From assembly GCA_029289015.1 (NCBI GenBank), contig JARFUL010000022.1, positions 1 through 5,739 on the forward strand: DNA of 5,739 nucleotides, in the 5' to 3' direction. This document shows positions 1 through 5,359 of this stretch, piece after piece. The position numbers and the translations under genes are program-made. The stretch's first letter is position 1. Each line of letters starts with the position of its first letter. The notes beneath the pieces were generated by a model. It did no database searches. It was not told the DNA's origin and saw only the letters and a list, made by a program, of their open reading frames with translations. This DNA is from Syntrophobacteria bacterium. GTDB lineage: Bacteria; Desulfobacterota; Syntrophobacteria; JARFUL01.

Positions 1-1
1 G

Positions 2-328
2 TACCACGGGGGCAGGACCTTCTATATCCCCAGGGGAACAAAGAGAGAGAAGGAGGCCAGGAACGCTAGGATCATCGAAAAGAGAACCCAGGGGTGGTCC
101 CTCAAGCTCATCGCCTCACAGGAAGGCCTGAGCGCGCGCCAGGTGTCAAACGTCCTCCGTGCAGTGAGGGGAGGGAGGGGAATACTGGCGGGCCTAAGAG
201 GACCCCCAGAGAGCCCGAGGAGGCCAAGGGGGAGAAGGCCCCTCGCCCCACCCCCTTTAACGACTGCGGACGCCCGAGCGGATATACATCTCCAGCGGGT
301 CCAGGCTGGTGCCGTCGTATTCCCTTAA
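2..328 (+). CDS. Mor-type transcription activator domain protein, C-terminal part (5' end outside window)
   Basis: The reading frame is open from the window edge and stops at TAA 326-328, so the N-terminus is missing. Visible residues start with a GGRTFYIPRG segment, followed by a basic helix and a helix-turn-helix-like stretch (LIASQEGLSARQVSNVLRA). This pattern (GG, YIPRG, an R-I pair, G, L, G-S and a V near the end of the recognition helix) matches the C-terminal DNA-binding half of the Mor/C activators of Mu-like phages, which bind promoter DNA as dimers and activate phage middle or late genes. Homology appears to end near base 175. The remaining ~50 residues are low-complexity Arg/Pro/Gly with little codon bias and overlap a coding-like fragment on the other strand, so the original stop may have been lost. 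It could be a prophage remnant or a domesticated chromosomal regulator. Family call fairly confident; integrity doubtful. Confidence 0.55.
   Translation, partial: YHGGRTFYIPRGTKREKEARNARIIEKRTQGWSLKLIASQEGLSARQVSNVLRAVRGGRGILAGLRGPPESPRRPRGRRPLAPPPLTTADARADIHLQRVQAGAVVFP
226..257. repeat. Inverted repeat AAGGGGG / CCCCCTT
   Basis: The arms at 226-232 and 251-257 are perfect 7-bp complements around an 18-base GC-rich loop. It lies directly past the stop codon (complement of 257-259) of the minus-strand fragment and inside the tail of the Mor-like frame. There is no U-tract on either side, so a rho-independent terminator is possible but weak. Confidence 0.25.
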
Positions 329-379
329 AAAAAAGCCCACCGTGCCCTGGGCACCGGCCGAAATTGTTAGAGCGACAAT
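257..379 (-). pseudogene. Remnant of a minus-strand gene (C-terminal ~40 codons), unidentified
   Basis: Read on the minus strand, 379 to 257 gives about 40 codons ending in REYDGTSLDPLEMYIRSGV-RSR and a TAA stop. An in-frame TAG at 380-382 lies directly upstream and there is no start codon with a ribosome site. Codon use in the 358-266 part is GC-rich at third positions and gene-like, unlike the Mor tail that overlaps it. A run of eight T (minus strand, 327-334) lies inside and is a typical place for frameshift decay. I do not recognise the family. It reads as the 3' end of a decayed gene whose upstream part has been lost or frame-disrupted. A chance open frame cannot be excluded. Confidence 0.3.
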
Positions 380-650
380 CTATGCGGCAAGGTTGCCGGA
401 GGATACGGCTGCCCTTAAGTAAGACTAATAAAATATTACGAATTTAAGTAATAATTATAAAAATATTTAGAATCTTCCGGGGTAGTCGTGCCTTACGACG
501 AAATGGTACGATGCCGCACCCGCTGGCTGCCAAATAGTTGTAATCATTGGTATTCACGCTTCAGACGCCCCTGAAATAGTCCAGTGGCGCTTGGGGAACT
601 TTCGTATCGCGAAACGGGGATAAGCCACTGTTTCTGGCCCAATTTTTGGG
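380..650. other. Non-coding stretch with AT-rich patch
   Basis: No frame here has both a plausible ribosome site and gene-like composition. Bases ~415-475 are markedly AT-rich (runs such as AATAAAATATTACG) in an otherwise GC-rich region. A small inverted repeat, GTCGT-N5-ACGAC, lies at 485-499. The long minus-strand open frames across 554-1006 are antisense to the CBS gene and its promoter and show no recognisable domain. No tRNA, CRISPR or sigma-54 (-24/-12) site was seen. Confidence 0.5.
638..650. repeat. Inverted repeat CCCAA-TTT-TTGGG abutting the -35 box
   Basis: A perfect 5-bp-arm inverted repeat ends one base before the TTGACC -35 hexamer. Its position suits a small regulator-binding site, but it is short enough to be chance and no regulator is identifiable. 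Confidence 0.25.
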
Positions 651-679
651 TTGACCGAATCGCGCTGAATGCCTATAAT
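651..679 (+). promoter_or_regulatory. Sigma-70 promoter for the CBS-transporter unit
   Basis: TTGACC at 651-656 and TATAAT at 674-679 are separated by exactly 17 bases, close to the housekeeping consensus. Predicted transcription start is around 685-687, giving a leader of about 37 bases before the ATG at 723. It also settles the start of the CBS gene: the upstream in-frame ATG at 669 lies inside the promoter spacer and cannot be on this transcript. Confidence 0.75.
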
Positions 680-691
680 TTTTAGAGTTAA

Positions 692-707
692 AGTGAAAAA
701 TATCACT
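692..707 (+). repeat. Leader inverted repeat AGTGA-N6-TCACT
   Basis: Five-base perfect arms with an A-rich loop lie between the predicted transcription start and the ribosome site (AAGAGAG, 711-717). This could be an operator or a weak leader hairpin close to the Shine-Dalgarno. Short arms make it only suggestive. Confidence 0.25.
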
Positions 708-722
708 AAAAAGAGAGTTCCG

Positions 723-1067
723 ATGAAGACGATAAGGGTCAAGGACTTGATGGTGCCTCTTCCCAAATATGGAACCGTTTCCCAGGACGCGACCCTCCAT
801 GAAGCATTCGAGGTAATGGAGAAGGCATACGAGGAGTCCAGGCATCGGGCGATTTTGGTGCTGGGAGAGAATGACCGGATTGTCGGAAAGCTCAACAGGC
901 TCGACCTTCTCGGGGCTCTCGAACCGAAGTACCAGGATATAGGAGACATGAGGTCGGTCTCCGCGTCCGGCTTCTCACCCCGGTTTATCCAGTCCATGCT
1001 TTCCAACTACCGCCTCTGGCAGAGCCCCTCGGCGACATCTGCCGAAAGGGGGCCTCCCAAAAGGTAA
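723..1067 (+). CDS. CBS-domain protein, N-terminal part of a frameshifted two-CBS gene
   Basis: Bateman-module CBS pairs bind adenosine nucleotides (AMP, ATP) and control a partner enzyme or transporter. Residues 2-68 form a typical first CBS motif: KTIRVKDLMVPLP, then a TVSQDATLHEAFEVM helix, an AILVLGENDRIVGKLNRLDLL sheet-helix, and a linker to W99. After W99 (1017-1019) the frame runs into an unrelated tail (QSPSATSAERGPPKR) and stops at 1065-1067. The protein resumes in the -1 frame with AEPLGDICRK, so one base, probably a G after TGG, has been lost at 1019-1020. Start ATG 723 is chosen because AAGAGAG lies 6 bases upstream and the ATG at 669 falls within the promoter. As read, it would give a 114-residue single-CBS product. 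It lies 52 bases upstream of the transporter on the same strand, so a regulatory role for that transporter is inferred. No slippery heptamer is visible, so mutation or sequence error is likelier than programmed frameshifting. Confidence 0.8.
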   Translation: MKTIRVKDLMVPLPKYGTVSQDATLHEAFEVMEKAYEESRHRAILVLGENDRIVGKLNRLDLLGALEPKYQDIGDMRSVSASGFSPRFIQSMLSNYRLWQSPSATSAERGPPKR

Positions 1068-1267
1068 AAGACATTGGCTTCACCCCGATCAGCGACAAGC
1101 ACATAAGAGAAGATGCCACCTTAGACGAAGCCATCCACCGGCTGATAGACGGCCAGAACCAGACCCTGCTCGTAACCAAGGCCGCGAGCGATGAGGTCGT
1201 AGGCGTCCTGCAGCTGAGTGACGTGTTCAAAGAGGTGTGCAAAATAATGAGAGCGTGCGAGATCTAG
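1019..1267 (+). pseudogene. Second CBS domain of the frameshifted two-CBS gene
   Basis: This 82-codon frame continues the preceding CBS gene in the -1 phase and stops at TAG 1265-1267. It carries the linker AEPLGDICRKGA, then KVKDIGF and the second CBS motif: DATLDEAIHRLID, QTLLVTKAASDEVVGVLQLSDVF, and a final helix ending RACEI. It aligns by eye with the first repeat (DATLHEAFEVM; AILVLGENDRIVGKLNRLDLL), confirming a tandem CBS pair. It has no start codon or ribosome site of its own, so it is only translated if the frame is restored. The joined protein would be about 181 residues, a usual length for a stand-alone CBS pair. Confidence 0.8.
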
Positions 1268-1279
1268 TTTGCGAGTTCC

Positions 1280-1293
1280 ACCGGTATACCGGT
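1280..1293. repeat. 14-bp perfect palindrome ACCGGTATACCGGT
   Basis: This exact palindrome lies between the CBS gene stop (1267) and the transporter ribosome site (1304-1310). With no T-tract behind it, a terminator is unlikely. It could be an operator, or a small hairpin separating or tuning translation of the two genes. No matching second copy was seen in the window. Confidence 0.45.
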
Positions 1294-1319
1294 TTTGAGA
1301 ACCAAGGAGGACTAGCTCA

Positions 1320-2927
1320 ATGGGCCACGATATAGAGCATGATGCGGGCGGAGGCATCCTGGCCAACAAGCTTTTGTGGATATGCATAGGCGCGGGTGTC
1401 TTCATACTGATAGCCTTTATTCTACCCACCCCGCAGACCCTGGTAGAGACGCTCGAGAAATACGGGTTCGCCAAGAAGATGATGGAATGGGAGGTGGCCC
1501 ATAGTGTCAAGGACGCGGCAAACAAGACCATGATCGTGCTGGGGATCATTCCCATGGCGGTGGTCTTCTTCGCGACCGAGGCCATACCCATCGGGCTGAC
1601 GGGAATACTGATGCCGACCCTGGCCTACTTCTTCCATCTTCTGCCCTCAAGGATGATAGGAAAGACCTTCGCGGGGGACGCTCCCATGTTCCTGCTGGGA
1701 GTTTTGGCCATGGGCGTGGCCGTGGTGGACGTGGGCCTGCACAAGCGGCTGGCAAGCTGGCTTCTGGGCTGGACCAAGGGATTCGTGGTCCCGATCTTCG
1801 TTTTGTGCATCTCAATGTCGGTGGTGGGCTCCTTCATCTCGGCCCACGCGATGTGCGCGTTCATGACCCCGGTGATGATGGCGGTCTACTTCGGCGCGGT
1901 CGAGGCCAACAGCAAGGGAGACACCCTGGATCACGATCCCGCGCTGGCCAAGTTTCTGCTTTTTACGCTCTGCTACGCCCTTAACGTGGGCGGTATAGGC
2001 TCTCCCGCGGCTGGGGGCCGCAACGTTATCATGATGGGGTTCTGGTCTGAGTACAACGTGCCCATGGACTTCCTCACCTGGATGAAGTACGGGCTGCCCA
2101 TAGTGCCGGTTCTCGGGATCGTGGTGGCCGTATACATGCTGCTCTTGTTCGGCCGGAAGATCAAGACCAAGGACCTGACCCCGGGGATGGCGGCCATCAA
2201 GGAAGAGACGAGGAAGATGGGTAAGATGACCTACGCGGAGTACGTCACCTTCGCCATGCTCATCGTTATCCTCTTATTGTGGATATTGGGCGGCGAGGAG
2301 CTCGGACTGGGAGGCCCCGCGCTGCTGGCCCTGGCGGTCCCGGTGATTTTCAAGACCACGGACTGGAAGAAGATACTCGGCGGCATAAGCTGGGACGCGT
2401 GGTTCATGTACTGCGGCGCGCTCACCCTGGGCGCGCTCCTCAAGGAGAGCGGCGCGGCCCTCTGGCTGGCCCAGACCTTCCTGGTTATCCTCGCGAAGGT
2501 GGGCATGAGCAAGGGGTTCGGCCTGTGGGTCGGGCTCTCCTCGCTCTCCGGGGTGATCACCAACTTCATGTCCGACGCGGGCACCACCGCGCTCCTGGGC
2601 CCCATTGTCATTCCCATGGGGATCATGACCGGCGTCGCGGGTGAGCCCTGGGCCACGGGTCTCGCGGTCGCGTTTGCCACCTCCTTCGCGCACTTCCTCA
2701 TCGTGGGCACCCCCAACAACGCGATCGTCTACGCGCTGGGCACCTACCCGGACACCGGGGAGAAGGTGATTCACCCCATAGATTTCGTCAAGTACGGCTT
2801 CGTGCTGTTCCTTTTGTGCATGATTGTGGTCTGGGTGGTGGGGTTCCTGGGCGTGTTTAAGATCGTAGGATTCCCCGACGGGGTTCTCGAGACCGCGAAG
2901 GGGGTGTTGCAGGCCGGCATCAAGTAG
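1320..2927 (+). CDS. DASS/SLC13-type anion transporter with altered signature motifs
   Basis: A 535-residue polytopic inner-membrane protein, about the usual length for the divalent anion:sodium symporter family (citrate, dicarboxylates, sulfate). It starts at ATG 1320 with AAGGAGG 9 bases upstream. Hydrophobic segments include residues 18-36, 70-106, 121-139, 154-193, 212-225, 256-277, 305-343, 360-393, 398-432, 445-474 and 489-515, showing the inverted two-repeat layout. In repeat 1, FISAHAMCAFMTP (172-184) sits where family members have WISNTATAAMMLP, and GGIGSPAAGGRNVI (224-237) replaces the GTPPN-type loop. In repeat 2, FMSDAGTTALLGP (416-428) replaces xxSNTATAALLxP, while GTPNNAIV (463-470) is conserved. 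Thus both SNT triplets, which in VcINDY line the Na+ and substrate sites, read SAH (174-176) and SDA (418-420). Substrate and ion coupling therefore cannot be assumed. It probably shares a transcript with the upstream CBS gene and ends at the terminator at 2986. Confidence 0.88.
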   Translation: MGHDIEHDAGGGILANKLLWICIGAGVFILIAFILPTPQTLVETLEKYGFAKKMMEWEVAHSVKDAANKTMIVLGIIPMAVVFFATEAIPIGLTGILMPTLAYFFHLLPSRMIGKTFAGDAPMFLLGVLAMGVAVVDVGLHKRLASWLLGWTKGFVVPIFVLCISMSVVGSFISAHAMCAFMTPVMMAVYFGAVEANSKGDTLDHDPALAKFLLFTLCYALNVGGIGSPAAGGRNVIMMGFWSEYNVPMDFLTWMKYGLPIVPVLGIVVAVYMLLLFGRKIKTKDLTPGMAAIKEETRKMGKMTYAEYVTFAMLIVILLLWILGGEELGLGGPALLALAVPVIFKTTDWKKILGGISWDAWFMYCGALTLGALLKESGAALWLAQTFLVILAKVGMSKGFGLWVGLSSLSGVITNFMSDAGTTALLGPIVIPMGIMTGVAGEPWATGLAVAFATSFAHFLIVGTPNNAIVYALGTYPDTGEKVIHPIDFVKYGFVLFLLCMIVVWVVGFLGVFKIVGFPDGVLETAKGVLQAGIK

Positions 2928-2985
2928 CCGACAGCGGCTGCAGGGCACGCCAGCAATCTCGCGATAGCGGGTTTCCATATAAAGG

Positions 2986-3019
2986 CAGACCGGGGAGTTG
3001 ATCCCTGGTCTGTTTTTTT
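2986..3019 (+). terminator. Rho-independent terminator after the transporter gene
   Basis: The stem CAGACCGGGGA (2986-2996) pairs with TCCCTGGTCTG (3002-3012) through 11 pairs including one G-T, around the loop GTTGA. Seven T follow directly (3013-3019). It lies about 60 bases past the transporter stop and closes the CBS-transporter unit. Confidence 0.9.
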
Positions 3020-3125
3020 CTGCCGAACGCGCGTTGCCGCGAAGGAAAAAGAAGCTGCCTCATCGGACGGAGTTAGTACATAATGGAGCTTATCCGCTGT
3101 GGGGAGGATAAAGGAGAAGGCGAGG

Positions 3126-3539
3126 ATGATCGAGGGAGCAAAATTCAGGCAAGAGACCATTGAAAATTTCCTGGAGATGGTGGCCCATGACGCGCCCCTG
3201 CCTGCCGCGGGCTCGGCCTCGGCCCTGGTGGGCGCGGTGGGAGCCGCGATGGGCCTCTTTCTGGCCCGCGTCAGCCGAAGGAGGGAGAAGGATGCAGGCC
3301 GCAGAATGCATCTTGAAGGTCTTGTCGGAAGGCTGGAAGAGCTCCTCCGTGAGCTTCTCGCGATGATGGACAGCGATTTAAAGGAGTACACCCGGGTCCT
3401 TGAGGCCCAGGCACAGGAGCCTGGCCTTGAGGTAGGCAAAGGGGTTCAGCTCGTAGCCCACGGCCAGGATAATGAGCAGCCAGATAAAGGTGGACATGGT
3501 GTCAGCCCTCTTCCCCGGGAGCGCAAAAAGGGGCGATAA
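3126..3539 (+). CDS. Truncated formiminotransferase-cyclodeaminase / methenyl-THF cyclohydrolase-like protein
   Basis: Residues ~8-94 resemble the start of the FTCD_C/FchA all-helical fold, whose members act on tetrahydrofolate one-carbon adducts. A first helix (TIENFLEMVA) leads to a Pro/Gly-rich loop (DAPLPAAGSASALVGAVGAAMGL, 22-44), then RVSRRREKD, and two amphipathic helices (61-80; DSDLKEYTRVLEA, 82-94). Family members run ~180-210 residues; here recognisable sequence ends near base 3408. The last ~43 residues (Gln/Gly/Arg-rich) have no family character and are antisense to a minus-strand membrane ORF. The family's GGGS-type loop reads AAGS. ATG 3126 is chosen for AAGGAG at 3111-3116, 9 bases away; an in-frame GTG at 3099 is less likely. 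It follows the terminator at 3019, so it needs its own promoter (a weak CATAAT at 3079-3084 is visible, without a good -35). Likely a degraded gene with little chance of enzyme activity. Confidence 0.6.
   Translation: MIEGAKFRQETIENFLEMVAHDAPLPAAGSASALVGAVGAAMGLFLARVSRRREKDAGRRMHLEGLVGRLEELLRELLAMMDSDLKEYTRVLEAQAQEPGLEVGKGVQLVAHGQDNEQPDKGGHGVSPLPRERKKGR
3378..3497 (-). CDS. Small single-pass membrane protein (39 aa), possibly 3'-truncated
   Basis: ATG at 3497-3495 is preceded on the minus strand by AAGAGGG with a 9-base gap, a good ribosome site; an upstream in-frame start at 3581 has no such support. The product begins MSTFIWLLIILAVGYELNP, one hydrophobic helix at residues 3-16, then a basic/hydrophobic FAYLKARLLCLGL and a short end KDPGVLL. 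I do not recognise the family. The last ~8-10 codons lie antisense to the conserved part of the cyclohydrolase-like gene, suggesting the original 3' end was replaced at a rearrangement junction. It lies 92 bases downstream of the FGE-fold gene on the same strand and may be cotranscribed with it. The hydrophobic pattern plus ribosome site favours a real gene over chance. Confidence 0.45.
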   Translation of the reverse strand: MSTFIWLLIILAVGYELNPFAYLKARLLCLGLKDPGVLL

Positions 3540-3559
3540 GCCCGGATGAACCGGCTGTT
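3539..3559. repeat. Small imperfect hairpin between convergent genes
   Basis: AGCCCGG and CCGGCT flank ATGAA, pairing over six bases with one bulged C. It falls just after the plus-strand stop at 3537-3539 and about 30 bases past the minus-strand FGE gene stop. There is no adjoining T-tract, so terminator function is weakly supported. Confidence 0.25.
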
Positions 3560-3589
3560 GGAGACAGGGTGATGATACCATGTTTTAGC

Positions 3590-4387
3590 TCAGGGCCGAA
3601 AGTCCCTGGCCACGCGAAAGCCCCGCGCGTCCAAGAGCGCGAGGATCTCCGGGATGGCCTCCAGGCGGCTGGCCGAGCGCGCGCTCGCCGCGCTAAAGCC
3701 GAAGGAGCCGCCGCGCAGCACCCGGTGCCTGCCCCCGGAGGGCCCCTTCGGGTCGACCGCGGGGACTTTGGGGTAGGGGCCGAAGAAGTCGGAGCACCAC
3801 TCCCACACGTTTCCGTGCATATCGTAGAGGCCGAAGGGGTTGGGGGTAAAGGAGCCCGCGTTGGTGGTGTTCTCCCGCAAGATTCCCCCGGGGCAGCCCC
3901 CAAAGGGGAGGTTCCCGTTGTAGTTCGCCTGGTCTGTGGTGAGGCACCGGCCCGTGTAGAACGGCGTGGTGGTCCCGGCCCGGCACGCGTACTCCCACTC
4001 CGCCTCGGTGGGCAGGCGGTAGCTTCCTGTTTTCTCCATCCGGTTCAGCCTCGCTATGAACTCCCGGGCGCGCTTGAAGGATATCCTGTCGGCAGGATAG
4101 TCGGAGAGGCCGTCAAGGGGAGCCTTCGCGCCCATCAACCTTTGGTACTGGCCCCTGGTCACCTCGGTTGTTTGAAGATAGAACGGCCTGGTTATGGAGA
4201 CCCGGTGGAGCCTCTCGCCGGGCTCCCTTCCCGGCTCGGTCGCGGGGCTGCCCATCATGAAAGAGCCCTTTGGTATCAGCACGAACCTCATGCCTATGGA
4301 GTTGGTGAAGCTCTCCTTTGCCCCGGGGGAGAGGCCGAGGGACAAAGATAGAAGGAAACAAAGCGCGAGGAGGGCTTTTCGGGCCAT
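3590..4387 (-). CDS. Secreted FGE/SUMF1-fold (formylglycine-generating-enzyme-like) protein lacking catalytic cysteines
   Basis: 265 residues with an N-terminal signal peptide (basic MARK, hydrophobic core 5-18, likely cut near 20-24), so export is expected. The FGE-sulfatase domain fills the rest: FVLIPKGSFMMGS (35-47), the ITRPFYLQTTEVTRGQYQ segment (65-82), RLPTEAEWEYACRAGT (124-139), NPFGLYDMHGNVWEWC (183-198), VLRGGSF (223-229) and the closing GFRVARDF (256-263). Aerobic FGE oxidises a sulfatase Cys/Ser site using two cysteines after the GGS motif; here that stretch is GFSAASARSASR, without cysteine, so FGE catalysis is unlikely. Other family members are binding or structural proteins, or EgtB/PvdO-like enzymes; the role here is unknown. 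No sulfatase is in the window. ATG 4387 is supported by AAAGAGG 5 bases upstream and a promoter at 4434-4442. It lies 74 bases after hdrB. Confidence 0.87.
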   Translation of the reverse strand: MARKALLALCFLLSLSLGLSPGAKESFTNSIGMRFVLIPKGSFMMGSPATEPGREPGERLHRVSITRPFYLQTTEVTRGQYQRLMGAKAPLDGLSDYPADRISFKRAREFIARLNRMEKTGSYRLPTEAEWEYACRAGTTTPFYTGRCLTTDQANYNGNLPFGGCPGGILRENTTNAGSFTPNPFGLYDMHGNVWEWCSDFFGPYPKVPAVDPKGPSGGRHRVLRGGSFGFSAASARSASRLEAIPEILALLDARGFRVARDFRP

Positions 4388-4433
4388 GGCAACCTCTTTT
4401 GTAGGTCTTACCCATTAAAAAGGGTCATGGCCT

Positions 4434-4442
4434 ATTATAACA
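4434..4442 (-). promoter_or_regulatory. Extended -10 promoter for the FGE-fold gene
   Basis: The minus strand reads TGTTATAAT, a perfect TATAAT with the TGn extension; no good -35 lies 16-18 bases upstream, which extended -10 promoters tolerate. Predicted start near 4427 leaves a ~40-base leader containing a 4-bp-arm ACCC/GGGT hairpin (4410-4425). It suggests that the FGE-fold gene can be transcribed separately from hdrCB. Confidence 0.5.
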
Positions 4443-4461
4443 CCACCTTGGCATTAAAGGC

Positions 4462-5355
4462 TCAGGCGATGGCCTGCTCCGGGTTTTCGACAAGACGAGC
4501 CCGGATGTCGCGGAGGTCCACGAGGTTCTTCTCGAGCCCCAGCTCTTCCTCGTCTATTCCCAGCGCGAGCCCGAGAAGCTGGGGGTAGAGGATGCACGGC
4601 ACCCGGCTCTCTTCGCCCCGCTGTTCAAGGACCCTCCTTTGGGTCCTGTCGAACTGGATGTGGCAGAAGGGGCACGCGACGCAGAGATATTGGGCGCCGT
4701 GGGCTTTCGCGTCCTTCAATTTGGTCTCTGTGAGGTCCATGGAGAGCTCGTCGTCGATGCCCAAGGACGGCGCGCCGCAGCACTCGAGCTTTGCGGGCCA
4801 CGCTATGGACTCGGCCCCCGTTACCTCCACCAGCCTGTCGAAGATGGAAGGCGCGAGGGGGTGGTCGAACCTCGCGATTCTCCTGGGCCTGAGGATATGG
4901 CACCCGTAGTGGGTCGCGACCTTGAGGCTGTCAAAGCGCGCGACCACCTTCTCCTTTATGGCCGGGATGCCCACGTCGTGGTAGAGAATATCGAGGAGGT
5001 GCTTCACCTCGATGGACCCTTCGTACTTGAGCCCCTCCCTGCTGAGGGTCCTGTTTATATCTTGCTTCAGGCCCGGGTCCTCCTTCATCAGAAAATCGGC
5101 CTTTTTGAGGCTCCCGTAGCAGCAGTTGCAAATGGTCACCAGGTTGAGGTTCTCCCTTTCAGCTAAGGCCAGGTTCCTCGCGGAACAAAGGAGATAGGCC
5201 CTGTAGTTTATGTTCCTCAAGGGATACCCGCAGCAGTTGAATCCCTCCACGTCCACCAGCCCCACGCCCAGCTTCTCGAAGATCGCGTCGGTGGAGGTCT
5301 CGTACTGTTTGAGGACGATGGGGGTGGTGCAGCAGCGCAATAGCGCACTCTTCAT
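4462..5355 (-). CDS. hdrB: Heterodisulfide reductase subunit B-type protein (two CCG domains)
   Basis: A 297-residue cytoplasmic protein with the HdrB layout. HdrB carries two non-cubane [4Fe-4S] clusters in cysteine-rich CCG domains and reduces a disulfide (CoM-S-S-CoB in methanogens; a different or unknown acceptor in bacteria). Domain 1 ligands visible: C8/C9 (LRCCTTP), C41-C42 (FNCCGYP), C76 and C79 (ICNCCYG, with C78 extra). Domain 2: C152 (HYGCHILRP), C192-C193 (LECCGAP), C228 and C231 (CVACPFC, with C225 extra). Both CX(n)CCX(n)CXXC sets are complete. The ~60 residues after C231 (LVDLRDIRARLVE near the end) are a usual C-terminal extension. ATG 5355 is 4 bases after the hdrC stop, with AAGGAG (5370-5365) inside the hdrC end, so translation is probably coupled. 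Without HdrA in view, the electron donor (HdrA, a flavin/Flox module or a membrane complex) is unknown. Confidence 0.9.
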   Translation of the reverse strand: MKSALLRCCTTPIVLKQYETSTDAIFEKLGVGLVDVEGFNCCGYPLRNINYRAYLLCSARNLALAERENLNLVTICNCCYGSLKKADFLMKEDPGLKQDINRTLSREGLKYEGSIEVKHLLDILYHDVGIPAIKEKVVARFDSLKVATHYGCHILRPRRIARFDHPLAPSIFDRLVEVTGAESIAWPAKLECCGAPSLGIDDELSMDLTETKLKDAKAHGAQYLCVACPFCHIQFDRTQRRVLEQRGEESRVPCILYPQLLGLALGIDEEELGLEKNLVDLRDIRARLVENPEQAIA

Positions 5356-5359
5356 GGCC

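Noticed and set aside
94..447. 117-codon plus-strand frame across 94-447
   Set aside because: Low-complexity Arg/Pro/Gly composition in a different frame from the recognisable Mor domain; probably an artefact of GC-rich DNA.
501..620. Sigma-54 (-24/-12) promoter near TGGCTG, TTGGTA and TGGCGC
   Set aside because: None has the GG-N10-GC spacing.
669..722. Upstream in-frame ATG at 669 as the start of the CBS gene
   Set aside because: It overlaps the -10 region of a strong promoter and has no ribosome site; ATG 723 has AAGAGAG at 6 bases.
554..1006. Minus-strand open frames of 94 and 150 codons
   Set aside because: They are antisense to the CBS gene and its promoter, with no domain, signal or good ribosome site.
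1011..1024. Programmed ribosomal frameshift in the CBS gene
   Set aside because: No X-XXY-YYZ slippery site or obvious downstream pseudoknot; a one-base loss explains the break more simply.
2231..2978. Long minus-strand open frames under the transporter gene
   Set aside because: High GC content makes antisense frames open; the plus-strand transporter has clear membrane segments and family motifs.
3569..4351. 260-codon plus-strand frame opposite the FGE-fold gene
   Set aside because: Antisense shadow; the minus-strand frame carries the signal peptide and all FGE-fold motifs.
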